The notes under the pieces were generated by a model that was given only the letters and a program-made list of their open reading frames with translations, had not been told where the DNA came from and searched no databases. Position numbers and translations under genes: made by a program. A stretch of 64,000 nt of DNA from Serratia liquefaciens. GTDB taxonomy: Bacteria; Pseudomonadota; Gammaproteobacteria; Enterobacterales; Enterobacteriaceae. Shown piece by piece: positions 59,693 to 64,000 of the stretch; positions within the stretch are counted from its first letter, which is position 1; every line of letters starts with the position of its first letter. The stretch is from the NCBI GenBank assembly GCA_012719855.1, contig JAAXZN010000036.1:55967-119966 (forward strand). The letters are read 5' to 3'.

Positions 59693-60958
59693 TTGGTAAA
59701 GGCAACTGAGCAAAACGATAAGCTGAACCGCGCCGTTATTGTTTCGGTCGTTCTGCACTTTGTATTGATTGCCCTGCTGATTTGGGGATCGCTGCAAGAA
59801 AACGTCGACATGAACAGTGCCGGCGGTGGCGGCGACGGTTCGGTTGTCGGTGCAGTGATGGTCGATCCCGGGGCAGTGGTGGAGCAGTATAACCGCCAGC
59901 AACAGCAGAGTAACGACGCGCAGCGTGCTGAAAAGCAGCGCCAGAAAAAAGCGGAACAACAAGCCGAAGAACTTCAGCAGAAGCAGGCGGCGGAACAGCA
60001 GCGCCTGAAAGAGCTGGAGAAAGAGCGTTTGTCTGCGCAGGAAAAAGCGGCACAGGACGCGAAAGAACAGGCGGAACAGCAGAAGCAGGCCGCAGAGCAG
60101 CAAAAACAGGCGGCGGAGCAGCAAAAGCAGGCTGCTGAACAGCAAAAAGCGGCCGAGAACGCCGCGGCGAAAGCCAAAGAACAACAGAAAGTAGCGGAAG
60201 CGGCCGCCGCCAAGGCGAAGGCCGAGGCAGATAAAGTCGCTAAAGCGCAGGCCGACGCGCAGAAGAAAGCAGAGTCTGAAGCCAAGAAAGAAGCCGCCGC
60301 CGCCGCTGCCGCCAAGAAACAGGCGGAAGAAGCGAAGAAAGCCGCTGCCGCCGAAGCCGCAGAGAAAAAGGCAACTGCCGAAGCAGAGAAGAAAGCTGCA
60401 GCAGAAGCTGAGAAAAAAGCCGCTGCTGATGCCGAGAAGAAAGCGGCCGCAGAAGCGGAGAAAAAAGCCGCCGCTGCCGAAAAAGCGGCCGCTGAGAAAG
60501 CCGCTGCCAAGAAGGCCGCAGACGCCAAGAAGAAAGCGGCTGCCGCAGCTGCAGCTCAGTCTTCGGACGTCAATGATCTGTTTGGCGACCTGGCGGACGG
60601 CAAAAACGCGCCGAAAGGCGGCGGGGCTAAAGCGAAGGGTGACGGCAAACCGGCCGGTCAGGGCAATGCCAAGACCGCGGGGGCCAGTGGTGCCGAGATT
60701 AACGGCTATCTCGGGCAGATCACTTCAGCTATTCAGAGCAAGTTTTACGACGCGGACTTGTATAAAGGGCGTAAGTGCGATCTGCGGATCAAATTGGCAC
60801 CGGACGGTTTGCTGATTGATGTTAAATCGGAGGGGGGCGATCCGGCATTGTGTCAGGCAGCGATAGCCGCCGCTAAGCAGGCGAGAATACCGAAACCGCC
60901 AAGCCAGGCAGTTTACGAGGTGTTTAAGAATGCTCCCCTTACGTTTAGACCAGAATAA
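59693..60958 (+). CDS. tolA: TolA, periplasm-spanning Tol-Pal protein
   Basis: Links the inner-membrane motor to Pal and TolB. It has 421 residues from a proposed TTG start (MVKATEQNDKLNR); an upstream in-frame GTG at 59648 is not homologous. The membrane helix is about 14-34, with the SVVLH motif (Ser18, His22) that contacts TolQR. Domain II (about 50-300) is a long Ala/Lys/Glu/Gln helix with internal repeats. Domain III (about 325-421) has two Cys residues and binds TolB and Pal. The gap from tolR is 81 nt. Confidence 0.95.
   Translation: MVKATEQNDKLNRAVIVSVVLHFVLIALLIWGSLQENVDMNSAGGGGDGSVVGAVMVDPGAVVEQYNRQQQQSNDAQRAEKQRQKKAEQQAEELQQKQAAEQQRLKELEKERLSAQEKAAQDAKEQAEQQKQAAEQQKQAAEQQKQAAEQQKAAENAAAKAKEQQKVAEAAAAKAKAEADKVAKAQADAQKKAESEAKKEAAAAAAAKKQAEEAKKAAAAEAAEKKATAEAEKKAAAEAEKKAAADAEKKAAAEAEKKAAAAEKAAAEKAAAKKAADAKKKAAAAAAAQSSDVNDLFGDLADGKNAPKGGGAKAKGDGKPAGQGNAKTAGASGAEINGYLGQITSAIQSKFYDADLYKGRKCDLRIKLAPDGLLIDVKSEGGDPALCQAAIAAAKQARIPKPPSQAVYEVFKNAPLTFRPE
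60071..60154 (+). repeat. 21-bp tandem repeat inside tolA
   Basis: Four in-frame heptad units (AEQQKQA three times, then AEQQKAA) encoded by near-identical 21-bp units. It builds part of the TolA helical stalk, and unit number could vary between strains. Confidence 0.9.
60383..60475 (+). repeat. 24-bp tandem repeat inside tolA
   Basis: Successive in-frame units AEKKAAAE, AEKKAAAD, AEKKAAAE and AEKKAAA, in the second half of the TolA stalk. Confidence 0.88.
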
Positions 60959-61091
60959 TGGTTGTTTTAGCTGAGTCATATCGCAGGGATGTACTAAGGT
61001 AACCAACAGGGATTATGTAGTTTTGTTTGCGTTGGTTTGTTAAAATTCTGCTAATTTATCGCAGGCATCCCGCCTGGATAAGGGAGATGAG

Positions 61092-62384
61092 ATGAAGCAG
61101 GCATTTCGAGTAGCGTTAGGTTTTTTAATACTGTGGGCCTCCGTTCTTCACGCGGAAGTTCGCATTGAAATCACCCAGGGGGTCGACTCCGCTCGCCCGA
61201 TTGGTGTGGTGCCGTTTAAATGGGCTGGCCCAGGCACGCCTCCGGAAGATATTGGCAAGATTGTCGGCGCAGACCTGCGCAACAGCGGCAAATTCAACCC
61301 AATTGACGTAGCGCGCATGCCGCAGCAACCGACCACCGCGTCTGAAGTGACGCCGGCGGCCTGGACTGCATTGGGCATTGATGCGGTCGTGGTCGGCCAG
61401 GTGCAACCTGGTGCGGACGGCGGCTACCTGATCTCTTATCAACTGGTGGACACTTCAGGTTCTCCAGGCACCGTATTGGCGCAGAACCAGTATAAAGTGA
61501 CCAAACAGTGGTTGCGTTATTCTGCTCACACCGCCAGTGACGAAGTGTTTGAAAAGCTGACCGGTATCAAGGGCGCATTCCGTACCCGTATCGCTTACGT
61601 TGTGCAGACCAACGGCGGGAAATTCCCGTACGAGCTGCGCGTAGCGGATTACGACGGCTACAACCAGTTTGTGGTACACCGTTCACCGGAACCACTGATG
61701 TCCCCGGCCTGGTCGCCGGACGGCAGCAAACTGGCGTACGTGACCTTTGAAAGCGGCCGCTCTGCGCTGGTGGTTCAGACCCTGGCTAACGGCGCTATCC
61801 GTCAGATCGCCTCGTTCCCGCGCCACAACGGTGCACCGGCGTTCTCACCGGACGGCAGCCGCCTGGCCTTTGCGCTGTCTAAAAGCGGCAGCCTGAACCT
61901 GTACGTGATGAATCTGGGCTCTGGCCAGATTACCCAAATCACCGACGGGCGCAGCAACAATACCGAACCGACCTGGTTCCCGGATAGCCAGTCTCTGGCG
62001 TATACCTCCGATCAGGGTGGCCGACCACAGATTTATAAAGTCAGTGCCAGTGGCGGTGCGTCACAGCGTCTGACATGGGAAGGCTCTCAGAATCAGGATT
62101 CTGAAGTCAGCTCTGATGGTAAATTCCTGGTGATGGTGAGCTCAAACAACGGTGCTCAGCATATCGCCAAACAAGATCTCGGATCGGGTGCCGTTCAAGT
62201 GTTAACCGGCACCTTCCTGGACGAAACGCCTAGTATTGCGCCAAATGGCACCATGGTGATCTATAGCTCCACGCAAGGTATGGGCTCCGTGTTGCAACTG
62301 GTATCGACTGATGGGCGTTTTAAAGCGCGTCTTCCGGCAACTGATGGACAGGTCAAATTCCCTGCCTGGTCGCCGTATCTGTGA
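61092..62384 (+). CDS. tolB: TolB, periplasmic beta-propeller of Tol-Pal
   Basis: A 430-residue periplasmic protein, equal to E. coli TolB. A signal peptide (about 1-21) is cleaved after a HAE-type site, giving [10 protein letters not shown], whose N-terminus binds TolA. A small alpha/beta domain (about 22-160) precedes a six-bladed propeller with repeated [22 protein letters not shown] and [12 protein letters not shown] blades. It competes with peptidoglycan for Pal. It lies 133 nt after tolA. Confidence 0.98.
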   Translation: MKQAFRVALGFLILWASVLHAEVRIEITQGVDSARPIGVVPFKWAGPGTPPEDIGKIVGADLRNSGKFNPIDVARMPQQPTTASEVTPAAWTALGIDAVVVGQVQPGADGGYLISYQLVDTSGSPGTVLAQNQYKVTKQWLRYSAHTASDEVFEKLTGIKGAFRTRIAYVVQTNGGKFPYELRVADYDGYNQFVVHRSPEPLMSPAWSPDGSKLAYVTFESGRSALVVQTLANGAIRQIASFPRHNGAPAFSPDGSRLAFALSKSGSLNLYVMNLGSGQITQITDGRSNNTEPTWFPDSQSLAYTSDQGGRPQIYKVSASGGASQRLTWEGSQNQDSEVSSDGKFLVMVSSNNGAQHIAKQDLGSGAVQVLTGTFLDETPSIAPNGTMVIYSSTQGMGSVLQLVSTDGRFKARLPATDGQVKFPAWSPYL

Positions 62385-62428
62385 TGCATGTGTAAATATG
62401 TATGGCAAACTATAAAAGGATTAAAGAA

Positions 62429-62944
62429 ATGCAACTGAACAAAGTGCTGAAAGGGCTTCTGCTGGCACTGCCAGTCCTGGCTGTAGCAGCTTGTAGTTCT
62501 AACAAAAGCGCAAACAACGACCAATCTGGTCTGGGCGCTGGCGCTGGCACTGGTACAGAAAACGGCAGCAGCAACCTGTCTTCTGAAGAACAAGCTCGTC
62601 TGCAGATGCAAGAACTGCAGAAGAACAACATTGTTTACTTCGGTCTGGACAAGTATGACGTGAGCTCTGAGTTCGCTCAGATGCTGGACGCACACGCTGC
62701 ATTCCTGCGTAACAACCCGTCTTACAAAGTGACCGTAGAAGGCCACGCGGATGAGCGCGGTACGCCGGAATACAACATTGCCCTGGGTGAGCGTCGTGCT
62801 AACTCCGTGAAAATGTACCTGCAAGGTAAAGGCGTTTCAGCTGACCAAATCTCTATCGTTTCTTACGGTAAAGAAAAACCAGCAGTACTGGGCCACGACG
62901 AAGCGGCTTATGCTAAAAACCGTCGTGCAGTTCTGGTTTACTAA
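62429..62944 (+). CDS. pal: Pal, peptidoglycan-associated lipoprotein
   Basis: Outer-membrane lipoprotein that anchors to peptidoglycan. It has 171 residues from ATG 62429 with AAAGGA 8 nt upstream. The lipobox ends at Cys22 (LAVAAC). A flexible Gly/Ser/Asn linker precedes the OmpA-like domain (about 60-171), with the peptidoglycan-binding [20 protein letters not shown] region. It is co-transcribed with tolB and cpoB. Confidence 0.98.
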   Translation: MQLNKVLKGLLLALPVLAVAACSSNKSANNDQSGLGAGAGTGTENGSSNLSSEEQARLQMQELQKNNIVYFGLDKYDVSSEFAQMLDAHAAFLRNNPSYKVTVEGHADERGTPEYNIALGERRANSVKMYLQGKGVSADQISIVSYGKEKPAVLGHDEAAYAKNRRAVLVY

Positions 62945-62953
62945 GAGAATCGC

Positions 62954-63754
62954 ATGAACAGTAACTTCAGACGTCACTTGTTGAGTCTGTCGTTACTGGT
63001 TGGCGTAGCGGTCCCATGGGCCGCTACTGCCCAAGCGCCAATCAGTAATGTCGGCTCCGGCTCGGTCGAAGACCGTGTCACCTCGCTTGAGCGCATCAGC
63101 AATGCTCAAGGCCAGCTTTTAAACCAACTCCAGCAACAACTCTCTGACAATCAGCGCGATATTGACTCGCTCCGCGGGCAAATCCAGGAAAGCCAATATC
63201 AACTGAATCAGGTCGTTGAACGCCAAAAGCAAATCTATCAACAGATGGATAGCATCAGCCAGGGTGGCGCTCAGAGCTCTGCTGCCGCAGCGGGCGCCGC
63301 GGGTGGGGCAGCAGCGGCTGCGTCCTCCGGAGGCGCTGACAATGCGTCTGCGGGCGCTACAGCAGCGGTACCGGCCAGTACGGGTGATGAAAACAGCGAC
63401 TACAACGCCGCTGTTTCATTGGCGCTGGAAAAAAAACAGTATGACCAGGCAATTTCCGCTTTTCAGACCTTCGTAAAACAGTACCCAAAGTCTACTTATC
63501 AGCCTAATGCCAACTACTGGCTGGGGCAGTTGTATTACAACAAGGGTAAGAAAGACGATGCGGCTTACTATTATGCGGTCGTGGTGAAGAATTACTCAAA
63601 GTCACCTAAGGCGCCGGACGCCATGTACAAGGTGGGTATCATCATGCAGGAAAAAGGGCAGGCCGATAAAGCCAAAGCCGTGTTCCAGCAGGTGATTAAA
63701 CAATACCCAACCAGTGCTGCGGCCAAACAGGCGAAAAGTCGCGTAGCCGGTTAG
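62954..63754 (+). CDS. cpoB: CpoB, coordinator of PBP1B and Tol-Pal
   Basis: A 266-residue periplasmic protein. A signal peptide (about 1-26, ending TAQA) is followed by a coiled-coil trimerisation region (about 38-100, rich in Gln, Leu and Asp). An unusually Ala/Gly/Ser-rich linker (about 110-145) leads into TPR repeats (about 150-266; SLALEKKQYDQAISAFQTFV, ANYWLGQLYYNKGKKDDAA as separate units). In E. coli it couples peptidoglycan synthesis to outer-membrane constriction. It is the last gene of the tol-pal operon. Confidence 0.96.
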   Translation: MNSNFRRHLLSLSLLVGVAVPWAATAQAPISNVGSGSVEDRVTSLERISNAQGQLLNQLQQQLSDNQRDIDSLRGQIQESQYQLNQVVERQKQIYQQMDSISQGGAQSSAAAAGAAGGAAAAASSGGADNASAGATAAVPASTGDENSDYNAAVSLALEKKQYDQAISAFQTFVKQYPKSTYQPNANYWLGQLYYNKGKKDDAAYYYAVVVKNYSKSPKAPDAMYKVGIIMQEKGQADKAKAVFQQVIKQYPTSAAAKQAKSRVAG

Positions 63755-63765
63755 TCAGAAAAAAA

Positions 63766-63808
63766 ATGAGCCCAGAAGTTAGTCGATTTGACCGCTTTCT
63801 GGGCTCAT
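63766..63808 (-). terminator. Long hairpin between cpoB and tRNA-Lys
   Basis: ATGAGCCCAGAA (63766-63777) is perfectly complementary to TTCTGGGCTCAT (63797-63808). The T-run follows on the minus strand only, so as an intrinsic terminator it faces leftward-moving transcription; on the plus strand it is just a stable stem 11 nt past cpoB. Confidence 0.6.
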
Positions 63809-63853
63809 TCGCGTGAAGAACAAGCAGTTGAACCCCTTGTTCAAAAATTTAGG

Positions 63854-63881
63854 TTGCGCTGCCAAGATAAATTAGTAATAT
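63854..63881 (+). promoter_or_regulatory. tRNA-Lys promoter
   Basis: TTGCGC (63854-63859) and TAATAT (63876-63881) with a 16-bp spacer, followed by a GC-rich discriminator (GCCGCCG) typical of growth-rate-controlled stable-RNA promoters. It lies about 50 bp upstream of the mature tRNA. Confidence 0.65.
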
Positions 63882-63932
63882 ATGCCGCCGTTGCCAAGAC
63901 ATCTTGCAAGATGTTAAAGCAGCAAGGAAATT

Positions 63933-64000
63933 GGGTCGTTAGCTCAGTTGGTAGAGCAGTTGACTTTTAATCAATTGGTCGCAGGTTCGAATCCCGCACG
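63933..64000 (+). tRNA. lysT: tRNA-Lys (UUU), 3' end beyond window
   Basis: The first 68 of about 76 bases are present. They show the acceptor strand GGGTCGT, a D-arm with AGCTCAGTTGGTAGAGC, an anticodon loop CTTTTAA with anticodon TTT, and a T-arm with GGTTCGAATCC. The T-stem third pair is A-C (GCAGG against CCCGC), where I recall an A-T pair in E. coli. It follows cpoB, as in other enterobacteria, where a lys/val tRNA cluster begins. Confidence 0.95.

Overview
The window is a gammaproteobacterial core-chromosome segment, almost certainly from Serratia. The gene order follows the E. coli asnB-nag-glnS-fur-seqA-pgm-kdp-phrB-gltA-sdh-suc-cyd-tol/pal-lysT stretch. Serratia-style chitin genes are inserted: a signal-less ChiC-type GH18 chitinase, and a chiP-chiQ-chitobiase operon whose chitobiase has the length and sequence character of the S. 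marcescens enzyme. The species cannot be fixed from this alone. I see no insertion sequence, prophage, CRISPR array or other mobile element, and base composition looks even throughout.

Layout. 1-9494: asnB (cut by the window edge), chitinase chiC, then nagBACD (minus strand) divergent from nagE (plus strand) over a control region with two NagC-like operators and a CRP site. 9746-16503: glnS, then chiPQ-chb, whose leader carries a perfect pairing site for the ChiX small RNA. 16852-22310: fur, fldA, ybfE and ybfF (minus strand), then seqA and pgm. 22370-23460: a four-copy operator-like array, a His-rich PadR regulator and a DUF3861 gene. 23530-31526: kdpFABCDE on the minus strand. 31971-36486: ybfA, a long-form ybgA, phrB, a putative exported cAMP phosphodiesterase and ybgI. 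36639-41408: a compact pyroglutamate cluster, pxpB-pxpC-pxpA-DUF969-DUF979-pcp. 41465-54027: nei, gltA (minus strand), and the TCA block sdhCDAB-sucABCD. 54806-57955: cydABX-ybgE. 58086-63754: ybgC-tolQRAB-pal-cpoB. A tRNA-Lys(UUU) gene is cut by the right edge.

How the genes work together. Chitinase, chitoporin, chitobiase, NagE, NagA and NagB form one route from chitin to fructose-6-phosphate, coordinated by NagC, CRP and probably ChiX. Pcp releases N-terminal pyroglutamate from peptides, PxpABC hydrolyses it to glutamate, and the DUF969/DUF979 membrane pair between them is the obvious transporter candidate. GltA, Sdh and Suc form a continuous TCA-cycle segment feeding a cytochrome bd oxidase. 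Tol-Pal maintains the outer membrane during division.

No wholly new multi-gene system stands out. The items most worth a second look are the pyroglutamate cluster with its two unknown-function membrane proteins, the PadR/DUF3861 pair with its operator array, a perfect 14-bp inverted repeat between gltA and sdhC, the hairpin-rich sdhB-sucA spacer, and a possible small RNA between chb and fur.
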